This document shows, piece after piece, positions 1 to 10,864 of a stretch of DNA of 64,000 nucleotides (the stretch's first letter is position 1; the number at the start of each line of letters is the position of its first letter). The position numbers and the translations under genes are program-made. The notes under the pieces were generated by a model that saw only the letters and a program-made list of their open reading frames with translations, was not told where the DNA came from and ran no database searches. The stretch comes from Chelydra serpentina (lineage: Eukaryota > Chordata > Testudines > Chelydridae), in contig JBAIAC010000054.1 in NCBI GenBank assembly GCA_037349315.1, forward strand, positions 3,472,001 to 3,536,000. Direction: 5' to 3'.

Positions 1-210
1 GCCCCCTAATCATTTATCCACATCCTTCTTGTAGTGTGGGGCCCAAAACTGGACACAGTACTCCAAATGAGGCCTCACCAGTGCCGAATAGAGGGGAATA
101 ATCACGTCCCTCGATCTCCTGGTAATGCTCCTACTTATACTGCCCAAAATGCCATTAGCCTTCTTGGCAACAAGGGCACACTGTTGACTCATATTCAGCT
201 TTTCGTCCTT
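1..210 (-). mobile_element. CR1 LINE fragment, C-terminal reverse transcriptase region
   Basis: Read on the minus strand this matches the CR1 reverse transcriptase C-terminal part seen intact at 52.15-52.4 kb, including the motifs [18 protein letters not shown] and KKDVDK. Homology stops near 210, in the codons for the DEKLN motif. Compared with the copies at 3.7 and 52.4 kb, about 31 bases are missing right after position 15, between the CATT and TATCC strings, so the frame is lost there. The fragment is cut by the window start. It is a dead, 5'-truncated copy. Confidence 0.88.
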
Positions 211-790
211 GTCCCTCTACTCCCCAATACGTGCATGCAGAATGTTTCATTTAATCCATATCTGATTCCTCTTCTCTAGCCTTGACGTAATGTTCCCTTC
301 GTAGAGGATGAAATCAAAATGACCTTATTTTCCTCCTAATTCTCTTCGGCTACTCCATGGTCTCAGCATCCTCCTCACTGTATTCTGGGGCTCTGCTCTT
401 CACTAGAGCACTTCTCCACAGGAAAGAGCAGGCTTGTGGAAAACAGACCCTTGGTAAGGTAGCTCTAGCAATCTAGCTAGCTTGGCACCTCTGAGGAGCC
501 CACCCCCTGCAATGTCCTATCTTAGCACAGACCATCTAACTGAATGGCACCAGACTGAGCATCCATCCCATGTCCTATCACTGTTCTTGTTTTGTCTCCG
601 TGAGCCAGGCCATTACTGAGGGAAATCCTGGACAGACAGATGTACCGTACAGTGACCTGACGGTGAAAAACTCAGGCTCTCCTTGATCTCCATTGCTAAG
701 GACTCCAGAGCTGGGGCCTTTCATTGAAAAGACCATAGCCCTGAAGGCTCAGATATGACAGCCATGAAGGCCATAGGAATACCTGGGAAG

Positions 791-793
<3 letters not shown>

Positions 794-820
<27 letters not shown>
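794..820. repeat. (GA)n microsatellite
   Basis: About 13 uninterrupted GA dinucleotides lie between unique sequence on both sides. Confidence 0.95.
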
Positions 821-821
<1 letters not shown>

Positions 822-1227
822 TATCCATGGGGAACTGTACGTTAGGGGTATGGAAGAGTCTGATAGCCAGCGCTGAGCCTCACCACACTTTGAATGATCT
901 AATAGGACTCTTGTCACTGGTACATTTTTAAATCTGTTTGAAAAGCTAAAGAAACTCAGGCAGAATGGTCGGTGCAGAGGAAGGCAGGCAAGGGTTAGCA
1001 AATGCAGCAGCATCCATTTGGAAAAAGTCTTAAAATGTCATTTCCGTTTTTGAAAACAAAACTTGGAAAGCTCCCACATAGACACAGACAAAATAGTCAC
1101 ATTGGGAAATATGGAACTGCGCACTTAACAACCCCATAACTTAACTCTGCCCCATATCCTTGACTTAAAATCAGCCAGACGAGTAAAGACAGATCGTTAG
1201 GTCTTTGGGACAGGGAATTTCTTTTGT

Positions 1228-1318
1228 TCTGTTTGCACGGCACCTGGCTCAACAGAGTCCTTGTCCATGACCGAGGCTCCTAAGTGCGATGATAATACAA
1301 ATAATCATTGTAACAAAG
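1228..1318 (+). repeat. Short interspersed repeat tail, unclassified (MIR/LINE-like)
   Basis: The order GCACGGCACCTGGC, then GTCCATGACCGAGGCTCC, then an AATACAAATAAT-like end resembles a repeat tail found again, more decayed, at 23.16-23.26 kb. I recall this layout as a common reptile repeat but cannot give a family name from sequence alone. Confidence 0.4.
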
Positions 1319-3248
1319 CCATTCACAGAGCAGAGACGGCTGCATTCATCATTCGCTTAAAAAAATTAATCAACACCTCTCCAGACTCCCTACTGTACAG
1401 TGATTTCCCACTCTGGTACTATTTAAACCAAACTCCTCCATCACTAAGCCACAGCTTATTTTACAGAGGGACCCAGTCTAGAGAGAAGCTCACCCCTTGT
1501 CACTGCATGAGTCTGCAAAGAGGGGGGGGGCTGTAATCCCCCACTTTTCTCCACTGGCACATGTGCCTCCAAATATAATTGTGCAGCCAATCCTGGTTAG
1601 CAGGGGTACATGGATGAGGTAAGGAACGGCAATGCCCTCATCTGTCCATTTTCGGTCTGAAATTAGATTTATATTTTACATATAATCTTCATTTGGGGTT
1701 TCCTGGCTTTATAATATTTTCAATCAAACCGTTATTTTACAGCTGAGGGTTTGATACTGTAGCGAAGCAGAGTACAGGTGAAGAGGAGGGAGAACAATCC
1801 GTTGAGGCTGCCGCTATTTCTGGACCATGATATGGAGACAAAGTTAAGGTTGTTTGGAGTATCTGAGTTGTGCATTTCCATATTTTCCACAGTGATTAGT
1901 ATTAATATCTGAGGCTGCAAAGAGGCTGGCAGGGTTGGCAGTTATAACAGATCAGAATTACATCTTTTTTTTGTAATGTGTTTTAATAGATTAAGTCACA
2001 GGCATACATCCGTATGTTACACTACCACAGAATCTACCTGTGAACACATACATAGCCTTTTACATGTGCTAGGACTCATCACAAGGAGCATGATTTTTAA
2101 AAACACAACTCGGTTTCCACCACTGGAGGGCGTTGCAATAATTAATGGTGGCTTTGTACACCGTGAGGAACAGAGCGAACACTGCGACTTTGAAGTGTTT
2201 GCAGATAACATGAAAACATCAAAAAGGAATTTGGATCCATGTTACTGGGCTGACAAATGGCAAATGAAATATAAAGTAAAACCTGTCACCTAACAAATGA
2301 GCTGCTGGAGACAGAGAACGCGACGCCAGGAGTCTAATCCAAGGGGAGGCACTGGCTTTGCAGCAGCTAATGAGAAGTTCGTTAGCACAAGCCGAGGAAT
2401 GGCAGACTGTGAAAAGAAGAAGGGAAGAAACCAAATATAAAAAAGGAAGTGGGAGCTAAAGAAACTGGGCTGAAGACACTAGTCTGCATCTGAGCCAACC
2501 CTGCAGGAAGAATTCCAGCAGGGGCACTTGGGGAGGGGCTAGTGAAACTCTTGACCATTAAAGGGAGACCACAGCCCACCCTGCTTGCCCCCTGGGCTCA
2601 ATGCTGCAGTGGACAGGAGAGCCACGGATGGGGTCCTGAGGGAGGACTCCTGCAGAGGCACCCACGCGATGTGGTGCCCTGCTCCCCTCTGGTGATTGCT
2701 GAGCCTGTGGCTGAGAGGCCTCGTCCTTGAGTTCGGACGGTAGAGATGAAGGTATTAAGATCCAGGGATTCAATCCCTGCTGAAAAACTGTGCACATAAA
2801 CTAGGAGCTAGAGGGAGCGTCTGGCCCTGAAAGTGCCTGTGCCAGTGAAGAAATGTAAAGAGCGATAGATGGAAATCAAAACGATGTATTTTACTCAGCT
2901 GGTAGTAAATGGGCCATTCTCATCTTTGGTGCGCTAGCATTTAAGCAATGCAGTTACCCAAGAATGAACTTCAGCCAGCAAGTGGATCTGAATCTGGCCA
3001 ACAGGAGGTCAGGTACCGGATAGATAGACAAAAGTCTGGATAAGTTTAATACCCAAGTTATATGTGTTGCTAAGACCACTATCATTGGTTGAGCAAAGGG
3101 GGTGAGATGGGAAGTCAGAGAAAAGCTAGATCCAAGACTTACAGTGGATGCTCTTAGTTCATTTCTGTCTTAGAGTTTTCCCCAGTTTAAAACTAGCATC
3201 ATTGCCAGGAGTGGTAATACCTAAAGGGCCGAATGAACTTTTCAAGTG

Positions 3249-3739
3249 TCATAGAATCATAGAATCTCAGGGTTGGAAGGGACCTCAGGAGGTCATCTAG
3301 TCCAACCCCCTGCTCAAAGCAGGACCAACCCCAACTAGATCATCCCAGCCTGGGCTTTGTCAAGCCTGACCTTAAAAACATCTAAGGAAGGAGATTCCAC
3401 CACCTCCCTAGGTAACCCATTCCAGTGCTTCACCACCCTACTAGTGAAAAAGGTTTTCCTAATATCCAACCTAAACCTCCCCCTCTGCAACTTGAGACCA
3501 TTACTCCTTGTTCTGTCATCTTCTACCACTGAGAACAGTCTAGATCCAGCCTCTTTGGAACCCCCTTTCAGGTAGTTGAAAGCAGCTATCAAATCCCCCT
3601 TCATTCTTCTCTTCTGCAGGCTAAACAATCCCAGTTCCCTCAGCCTCTCCTCATAAGTCATGTGCTCCAGCCCCCTAATCATTTTTGTTGCCCTCCGTTG
3701 GACTCTTTCCAATTTATCCACATCCTTCTTGTAGTGTGT
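3249..3739 (-). mobile_element. CR1 LINE, 3' end with C-terminal RT codons
   Basis: On the minus strand this runs from [22 protein letters not shown] through the conserved end of CR1 ORF2 (last residues about QAGMI) into the short CR1 3' UTR. It ends in the typical GATTCTATGATTCTATG direct repeat, seen here as CATAGAATCATAGAATC at 3250. The 137-codon frame 3335-3748 is open and stays in the CR1 frame until the breakpoint at about 3739. It is a 5'-truncated insertion, nearly identical in reading to the 3' end at 52.3-52.8 kb, so it is a fairly young copy. Confidence 0.95.
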
Positions 3740-5417
3740 CACCCCCATCAGGCCAGGGCAGAACTGTGCAAAGCCTTGATGTTAAAGGCAAGAATTTTGC
3801 CTTTTACTTGGTAGGCGAGGGGAACCATTGGAGGGATTGGAGTAGGGAAGTAACAGGGTCTGAGTTCAGCAAGGAAGAAGACTTTGGCTGCTGTATTTGC
3901 ATGGACTGGAGTGGAGTGAGTTAGGAGAGAGAGAGCGCACGAAGCGAAGGGCGGTGGAGATAAGTAAGGCATAGGAAAGTGAGTTACCTGTGGGGACTGA
4001 GAGGAAGGATCAGGTCTCAGAGATGCTGCAGAGAAAGAAGATGCAGGATTCAGTAACAGTCTGGCTGCCCCTCCGAGGCTGCAAGCTTGGGTGGTGTGTG
4101 TAGGGGCAGGAGGTGCTGTGGTCTGCCCGGCCTTGATGCTTTGTGTGCTGTTCCAGTGTGCTGCCTCTTCTGTTATGATCCGTCCACGTGACGTGGCTCA
4201 CAGACGTGTCTCCCTGTCTGTCAGTTTGTTGTGTGGAATGTACAGCAATTAGCTGCTCAGACTTCTGACTGTTTCCTGGTTTTTGCTTTTTCATTCATAT
4301 ATTATTCATTGTTCCTACTTGTATTAGATGTTTGCAAGTCTCCTGGCTTTGAGTTGTGAAAAGTGCAGTTGGGCTTGAAATGCTTGATGGTGGTGACATC
4401 TTGGGGGTTTTATGCTAATATTTTCTTGAGCAATTTTGCATATGAAAATGGAGACAATGGGCTACAAACACAGGGCTAGAGTTTGCCTGTGTTGAAGGCA
4501 GTACTGAGCCACGTTGCCCCATAGGATGTACAGAGAGCTCCTTTCCATAGCAGGTGAGGTGGGACTGTGACTTAGCCTCCTCCACCCCCACTTTGAACAC
4601 CCAGGATTCTGCATGGAGGTTGCTGAGGAAGAGAGCTGGTCACGAACTGGAGAAGAAAATCATGGCAGATTTCAGAATTTCCAAGCCATTTCCGTGAAGA
4701 GCGCCATGTAGGGAGCTGCCCGAGGAAGTCATTTGCCGTCAAAACACGTGAAGTTTTATTGGGCAAGCAAAACCCAAACCTGTGCTACAGATCCTTGAGA
4801 ACCATCAACTGGCACCTTATCTGTGAGCTATTTCCATATACACAGACATCTCTCCTTTGTAGAGTTCTCCTGCAACAACTTCCAGTTCCCAGGATTCAGA
4901 AGGGACCCACTTTTTCAAACTGTTTCCACAATTGTTTTAAATACTTTGGTTGTTTAACAAAATATGTATTAAAACAAAAGCTTTCAATAACCATTTATAT
5001 AACATTGTGATAAAAAATTCAGTAAAAATGTCATGAAAATTTTTGCAAAAACGGCTAATTTCTAAAAAGTCAACACATTTTGCAAAAAATGTTATTTTTG
5101 AAAGGCCATTTTTCAATGAAAAAAACATTTTGTTAGAAACATGTTGCCCAGTCCTACTGTGGAGGAAGGCACATATTCAATGGCCTGACTGTGTCTTCCA
5201 GTTGTGTATGTACTCACACAACTTTGTCAAACTGTCTGTCCTGAAAATAACCATGCAAGGCAGCCATGTTTTTTTGGGCAAGCGTCATAGAACTCGGATG
5301 CCTATTTATTTGCTTTGGTATGCATAGAACTCGATACTTAGGTAAGCAAATGTATTGGCAACCTCTAGTCCTTCAATTTATTAGCAAAAGTCCTAAAAGT
5401 CTGACATACATGTATCC
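3740..5417. other. Unassigned intergenic DNA with an A/T-rich repeat-like patch
   Basis: No protein homology is visible. Around 4.98-5.15 kb the sequence becomes rich in AAAATTTTT and TTTTGAAA strings followed by TGCCCAGTCCTACTG. Similar A/T-rich patches occur near 14.11-14.29 kb and 17.16-17.33 kb, which suggests a dispersed MITE-like family that I cannot delimit. Confidence 0.4.
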
Positions 5418-7235
5418 ATAGATTCATAGATTTTAAAAGCCAAAAGGCTTAGATCATCTAGTCAGACGTCCTGTATAACACATTCCAAAAAATTCCACTC
5501 AGCTATCCTTATACAGAACCCAACAACTTGTGTTTGGCTAAAGCATGTCTCCCAGAAGAGCATCCAGTCTGGATTTGAAGACATGAAGAGATGGAGAATC
5601 CAGCCTTTCCCTTGGTAGTTTTTTCCAAAGATTAATCACCAAAATGTGCTTTATTCCTAATTTGAATTTGTCTGGCTTGAACTTCCAGCCATTGGCTCTT
5701 ACTGTGCCTGTCTCCAGCAGTTTAAGACGCCCTTTAGTACCTGATATTTTCTAAAATCAAGTCACCCCAGGATCTTCTTTTTGATAAGCTAAATAGACTG
5801 AGCAGTAATTGTATGTTATTTCTACATCATTGATGATAATATGTAATAGCATCAGGCTTACTCCCGTCTCTGCAGAACCCCACTAGAAACACCCGCATTT
5901 GATGATGATTCCCAATTAATGACTACTTGTTGAGATCTGTCAGTCTGTTCTTAATCCATTAAACATGTGCTTTATTGATATTGTCTAGTGCTGATTTTTA
6001 ATCAGAATGCCGTGTGTTACTAAGACACATGCCTTACAAAATCTAAGTATATTACATCTCTGCAGTTACCTTTTTCAACGAACTTGTAATTTCATCAAAA
6101 AATAATATCAGGCTTGTTTCCATAAAACCATGTTGTCTGGTTATTAATGAATTATATTGGTATTCTCAACTATTTGTTGATTGAATCCTGTGTCAGCTTT
6201 TCTATTATTTTGTCCAGGATTGATAACGGATTACTTGGGTTATCTTGCTTCTCCTTTTGAATATTGGCACAACATTAGCACTTTTCCAGTTTTCTGGGAT
6301 TTCCCAAGAATTCCAAAATTGGTTAAAAAATAAAATCAGTGGACCAGAGATCTGCTTAGCCGTCATTTTTAGGACAGTACAGTGCAAGTTATCCAGCCCT
6401 ACTGATTTAAATTATTTTATCCCTAGTAGATGTTATTTAACATCTTCCTTAGCTACTAATGTTGTTCATCATCCTCATGTGGCATGAATTCATCATCTCA
6501 TTTCTTTCTAAATACAGAACAAAAATATTTATTGAATGCTTCTGTTTTTTCTGCCTCACTATTGACCATTTAACCAACTCCATCTAGTAATGGGCCTATA
6601 TCATTGCTAGGATTTCTTTTGTTCCTTATATACTTCTTAAGCTTGTAACCCAGCCATGGATTTTTCCCTGATGTCTTAAGCTTCCCTTATCAATTTTCTA
6701 CACTTAATAACTTCTAATTTATATTGATTGATATCTAATTTACCTTTTTTCATTTTATATATTGTTTTTTATTTCTAATAAATAAAATATCCATCACTTC
6801 TCTTCTTAACCGGGGTGGGCTTTTAGCCAAATTTGTGATGATAGTGAAATTGTGGCTTTATAGCCATCTAGTAAACTCTTCTTAAACAATTCCCAGTTTT
6901 CATTCACATTTTCTGTCTACATTTTTTCCTCCTAATCAATTTTGCTCATAATTTTCTTCAGCGTTCTACAATTACCCTTTTTAAACCACCAAGCATATAT
7001 ATTACTGGTTGTGACTGTCTTCTGTTTGCCCATAATGAATGTAATTAGGTCATGATCACTGGTCCCTAGGCAACCACCAATTTCTAGGCCAGTGATCAAT
7101 TTATCTTTATCTGTCATAATGAGGTCTAAAATAGAGTTACTCCATGCTGGGTGCAATACCTTTTGTAGTGGAAAATCATCATCTATAATTTTTAGAAACT
7201 ATAATGATACTTTATTACTGGCTTCATGAGACCTA
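5418..7235 (-). mobile_element. CR1-clade LINE with endonuclease and RT remnants
   Basis: The minus strand carries, in gene order, the C-terminal part of an APE-type endonuclease (7156 down to 6932, with LDLIMTDKDKLI and the catalytic GTSDHDLITF block), a linker, the N-terminal RT region (6387 down to 6205, with SWEIPENWKSANVVPIFK), and a decayed RT C-terminus and 3' UTR ending near 5418 at the ATAGATTTTAAAAGCC string. Many stops and indels break the frames. The central RT, including the FADD box, is not readable. The same subfamily recurs at 33.85, 34.4, 44.9 and 56.4 kb, all on the minus strand. Nonfunctional. Confidence 0.85.
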
Positions 7236-7352
7236 TATTGCATCAACTATATATATGCACAAATCAAATATCAAAGTAATTTCTGTTCTACTTCTATAAA
7301 TAGTATTTTTCTATAGTGTACTCTCATTTCTGCTTCACTATATCTCCGCTAA

Positions 7353-7650
7353 ATAAGGTCTTGTGCCTCAGAGACACTCAGGCAACTTAATCTGAATTAT
7401 CTAGAGGTGTTAAAGTGGATTAATTAAACTGAATTAAACCTCTGTGTAGACACTCCCATACAGAATTAAAGTGGCCTTAATTTGGTTTATTTTAAATCAC
7501 TTAAGATAAACCAAATTAAGGCCACATTAATTCTGAATGAGAGTGCCCACACATGGATGTAGTTCAGTTTAACTAATCCACTTTAATTTCACACATTGAG
7601 TTAATCCAGATTCACTTTCCTGAGTGTCCCCGTGTAGACAAGCCCCATAT
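7353..7650. mobile_element. Hairpin MITE (long imperfect palindrome)
   Basis: The two halves are reverse complements over most of their length. The centre is GGTTTATTTTAAATCACTT near 7483-7505, flanked by CCTTAATTTGGTTTA and its complement TAAACCAAATTAAGG. The outer ends share GACACTCAGG on the left with its complement CCTGAGTGTC on the right, the right one followed by CCCCGTGTAGACAAGCCCC. No transposase is encoded. The family is probably a non-autonomous DNA transposon; I could not confirm a target duplication. Confidence 0.7.
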
Positions 7651-7764
7651 ATGACACTGAATTAAGTGTGATGACCCAATGGTAACTTGCATACTGATCT
7701 GGGTTACTCTGAAAGAGCAAGGCCAGACAAATCAGGAGATTTAAGGCCACAAACTGCCTTTAAT

Positions 7765-7803
7765 TCATGTGCACAACTCATGCGCACAACTCATGCGCAC
7801 AAC
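7765..7803. repeat. 13-bp tandem repeat, three copies
   Basis: TCATGTGCACAAC is followed by two copies of TCATGCGCACAAC, directly in front of the LINE fragment that starts at about 7804. Confidence 0.9.
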
Positions 7804-8742
7804 TGAAGAAAGTCATTGAGAGCTTGTCCACAGGAAAGGCTCCAGGAAAGGATGGCATCCCACCAGAAGTTATCAAGTGTGGCATCAATGTCCTCCCAGA
7901 ACACCTCCACGACCTCCTCTGTCAGTGCTGGGATGAAGGTGCAGTACCTCAGGATATGAGAGATGCCAACTTCGTGACCTTCTACAAGAACAAGGGTGAT
8001 AGAAGTGACTGCAACAACTACAGAGGCATATCACTCCTGAGTGTTGTGGGTAAAGTCTTCGCACGCGTGATCCTGAACAGACTGCAGAAGCTTGCTGACA
8101 GTTTACCCAGAGTCACAGTGTGGGTTCCGAGCAGGGAGATCCACAACCGATATGGTTTTCTCCTTAAGGCAGCTGCAAGAGAAATGCAGAGAACAGCATA
8201 AGCCGCTACTCCTTGCCTTCATAGACCTGACCAAAGCTTTCGACCTTGTGAACAGAGATGGGCTGTTCAAGATCCTGGCAAAGATTGGCTGCCCACCGAA
8301 GCTGCTGAGCATGATCCAGTCTTTTCACGACAACATGACAGGCACAGTAGTGTATGATGGCTCATCCTCCGGTGCCTTCGATATCCACAGTGGAGTAAAA
8401 CAAGGCTGCGTTCTCGCTCCCACACTCTTCGGCATCTTCTTCGCAGCGTTGCTGAAACGTGCCTTTGGAAATTCCATAGAGGGAGTCTATCTCCACACCC
8501 GGTCTGACGGGAGACTTTTCAATCTGGCTCGACTAAAGGCCAAAAGCAAGGTACGGGAGGCAACAATAAGAGACATGCTGTTTGCAGACGACGCTGTCCT
8601 GGCCACCCACACAGAAAATGATCTCCAGCATCTGACTGACCGCTTTTCCAGAGCTTGTGAAGAGTTCGGGTTGACAATCAGTCTTCAGAAGACCAAAGTT
8701 ATGGCCCAGGATGCGGAACATCCAAGCATTGCCATCAATGGT
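7804..8742 (+). pseudogene. Non-LTR retrotransposon RT fragment (not CR1), frameshifted
   Basis: Two overlapping plus frames give one reverse transcriptase. The first (to about 8100) has GKAPGKDGIPPEVIK and NNYRGISLLSVVGKVFARV. The second (from about 8100 to 8742) has QCGFRAGRSTTDMVF, the FIDLTKAFD block (first catalytic Asp near 8224), SGVKQGCVLAPTLFGIFF, and FADDAVLATH at 8581 with both catalytic aspartates. A single frameshift near 8095-8110 separates them, and the rest of RT reads cleanly. Homology stops where the LTR remnant begins at 8743, and no endonuclease precedes it. The motif style differs from the CR1 copies in the window. I would place it near RTE/R4-type LINEs, but the clade is uncertain. 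Confidence 0.85.
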
Positions 8743-9085
8743 TGTCACGGAGTATAGGGGAGTCCGGCCCTGCACCCCTCTTCCCCGGATTCACTGGGAG
8801 TCTCAGCCAGCCAGTAGAACAGAAGGTTTATTAGAGATGCCAGGAACACAGTCCAACCAGAGCTTGTCAGTACATCCAGGACCCCTCAGTCGGGTCCTTC
8901 CGGGGGGCAGGGAGCTTAGACCCCAGCCTGGGGACTCCCTGCATTTCACCCCACAGCTCCAAACGGGGGCAGGGAGGCCAGACCCTGTCTGCCTCTCTCC
9001 CCTCTTCTCCGGCCAGCTCCAAACTGAAACTATCCAGCCCCTCCTCCCCCTTTGTCTGCCTCCCGGGATTAATTGAAAATACGTG
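8743..9085 (-). mobile_element. LTR-like remnant, minus orientation
   Basis: The plus strand starts TGTCACGGAGTATAGGGGAG exactly where LINE homology stops. Read on the minus strand this would be an LTR 3' end in ..TGACA, with an AATAAA-type signal (TTTATT at 8827-8832 on the plus strand). The body matches my recollection of a turtle LTR repeat with the AACAGAAGGTTTATTAG string. The other end is not visible, and the Harbinger element takes over somewhere near 9085. Family assignment is from memory and moderate at best. Confidence 0.45.
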
Positions 9086-9169
9086 GTTTAAAAGCAAGTG
9101 GTTTTTAGTGATTAATTTGCCGAGGACTTGGGATGCATTCATGGCCAGTACACCTACTGGAAAAGTCTG

Positions 9170-9442
9170 TTAACATGTCAGGATGGAGCAGAAATCCTCC
9201 AGGGACATCTCCATGAAGCTCTCCTGGAGGTACTCTAAAAGCCTTTGCAGAAGGTTTCTGGGGAGAGCAGCCTTATTCCGTCCTCCATGGTAGGAGACTT
9301 TACCACGCCAGGCGAATAGCAAGTACTCTGGTATCATTGCATGACAAAGCCTGGCAGCATATAGCCCCGGTGTTTGCTGGCATTCAAGCAACATCCGTTC
9401 TTTCTCTGTCTGTGTTATCCTCATCAGAGTAATATCACTCAT
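9170..9442 (-). CDS. Third ORF of the Harbinger element, function unknown
   Basis: A 90-codon minus-strand frame starting MSDITLMRITQTEKER and containing ALPRNLLQRLLEYLQESF and EMSLEDF. I recognise no domain. The middle looks amphipathic and helical, with Leu/Tyr-rich stretches between charged residues. The stop at 9170 appears premature: the next frame over would continue HVNRLFQ and then stop at about 9152, which fits a small indel near 9175. It sits outside the Myb and transposase genes but on the same side of the element as the Myb exon, antisense to it. I recall near-identical sequence in other turtle copies of this transposon, which would argue for real coding capacity, but I cannot check that here. 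It may instead be a captured segment. Confidence 0.45.
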   Translation of the reverse strand: MSDITLMRITQTEKERMLLECQQTPGLYAARLCHAMIPEYLLFAWRGKVSYHGGRNKAALPRNLLQRLLEYLQESFMEMSLEDFCSILTC

Positions 9443-9548
9443 GGTTACCTGGTTGAAATACAGGAATTTAATTACGGGGACATTCAGAGGTGGCCGTTTC
9501 TACTGGGCTGTTTGCCTGTGCCTGAAAAGAAATCCTCCACGCAGTTTC

Positions 9549-9735
9549 CAGCCACGCGGTGGGGGCGGGGATGGGGGGGCCTTGATGCTGAGCAGTTTGC
9601 GTTCGGCTAGCAGGATTCTTCCCCGATACCAGCCACGCGGTAGGGGAGGGGGACTCTTCATGCTGAGCAGTTTGCGTTCGGCTAGCAGGGTTCTTCCCTG
9701 ATACCAGCCACTCGGTGCGGGGAAGGCTAAAGCGA
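9549..9735. repeat. 75-81 bp tandem repeat, about 2.4 copies, inside Harbinger
   Basis: Unit 1 is 9549-9629 and unit 2 is 9630-9704. Each contains CAGCCACGCGGT near the start, then ATGCTGAGCAGTTTGCGTTC and GGCTAGCAGG, ending in CCGATAC or CTGATAC. A third partial unit starts at 9705 with CAGCCACTCGGT. Confidence 0.85.
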
Positions 9736-10117
9736 TCATCCCAGAGAATTGGATGGCTGGGGTTAGTTTGGTTTCTGCTGCTGCACGTTAACCCGCAAAG
9801 CACAGCACTAACTGGCCAACTCAAGGGGCTTTGCTTGAAATGGGAAAGGAGGGTGCTGCTGTTAATTAAGGTTTCAGAAGCCGAAAGTCTATGGCTTACC
9901 ATGGCCGCCTGCTAGCCGAGTTCCGTTGCCCGGCCCTGCGTGAGTGATCTGTACACCAAAGCCTCAGGCACTCAATATAAAGATGCAAAATGCGACTTTG
10001 TACTGAAAGCACATGTGCTAGGTACTGTGAATGGTGATGTTCACCACGGAAGAATATACCCATTGTTCTGTAAAATGTATCTTTTAAAAAACTTCTCTCC
10101 CTTTTTTCCTCCTGCAG

Positions 10118-10611
10118 CTGCAACTGTTTCCAGCCTCCCCCTAGCATCACCCTCCCAAAGGCTATCCCAGATAAGGAGGCAAAAAAAACACACGCGCGAT
10201 GAGATGTTCTCTGAGCTCATGCAGTCCTCCCGCACTGAAATAGCTCAGCAGAATGTGTGGAGGGACACAATTGCCCAATACAAGAAAGTGGGCAGTGAAC
10301 GTGAGGACAGGAGGGATGCTCGAGATGAGAGGTGGTGGCAGGAAGACCAGAGGGAGACTGAGGCAATGCTGGGGCTACTGCGTGAGCAAACAGACACGCT
10401 CCGGCGTCTGGCAGAGGTTCTGCAGGAACGGAAGCAGGATGGCAGACCACCGCTGCAGCCCATCTGTAACCGCCCTCACCCCTCCCCAAGTCCCATAGCC
10501 TCCTCACCCAGAGTCCCAAAAACACGGGGGCGGGGGAGGCTCCGTGAACCCAACCACTCCACCCCGGCGGATTGCCCAAGCAGCAGAAGGCTGGCATTCA
10601 ACAAGTTTTGA
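10118..10611 (+). CDS. Myb/SANT-type Harbinger partner protein, last exon
   Basis: The exon is preceded by a pyrimidine tract and CTGCAG, giving an acceptor AG at 10116-10117. It reads open to the TGA at 10611, about 164 residues. The peptide starts in a Ser/Pro-rich segment, has a basic patch (RLSQIRRQKKHTRDEMFSEL), then a long charged helix rich in Glu/Arg (EREDRRDARDERWWQEDQRE), a heptad-like LLREQTDTLRRLAEVLQERK coiled coil, and a Pro/Ser/Arg tail ending LAFNKF. In PIF/Harbinger transposons the Myb-like second protein binds DNA and brings the transposase to the nucleus and the element ends. The Myb domain itself should lie in an upstream exon and I do not find it nearby, so this copy is probably N-terminally incomplete. 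The exon has no internal stop. Confidence 0.75.
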
Positions 10612-10703
10612 AGCAGCCTTTTCCTTCCCTTCTCTCTCCTCCCCTCCGCCCGCACCCCACCCGGGCTACCTTCCCAGTTCTCTCCCTTTGTTAACAAATG
10701 TTG

Positions 10704-10709
10704 AATAAA
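10704..10709 (+). promoter_or_regulatory. AATAAA poly(A) signal of the Myb-type exon
   Basis: AATAAA lies 93 bases after the stop at 10611 and is followed by a GT-rich stretch (ATGTGGTTGTT), a normal layout for 3' end formation. Confidence 0.65.
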
Positions 10710-10864
10710 GAATATGTGGTTGTTAAACAATGGTGCCTTTATTTCCTTTCTAAGCAAGGTGTGCTCAAAGGGCGGGAGGGCGGGTGTTAATCAGAGAGGA
10801 TAGGCAATATAAAATGAGTAAACAAAGGGGGCAGGTTCTCATCAAGGAGAAACAAACATAAGAG

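Larger units (their letters stand above)
211..3248. other. Unassigned intergenic DNA
   Basis: No open frame here resembles a known protein. The stretch contains a short GA microsatellite and one short interspersed-repeat tail, listed separately. The 2.5-2.75 kb part is GC-richer but shows no domain and no CpG-island-like run. Confidence 0.5.

Noticed and set aside
696..1013. 105-codon minus-strand frame near the GA repeat
   Set aside because: It runs through the microsatellite (Leu-Ser repeats) and shows no domain or conservation pattern.
1976..2293. 105-codon plus-strand frame
   Set aside because: No recognisable motif, no splice or promoter context, and composition like the surrounding non-coding DNA.
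8711..9076. 121-codon plus-strand frame across the LINE/LTR junction
   Set aside because: It joins two unrelated elements; the peptide after the junction is the LTR read in a chance frame.
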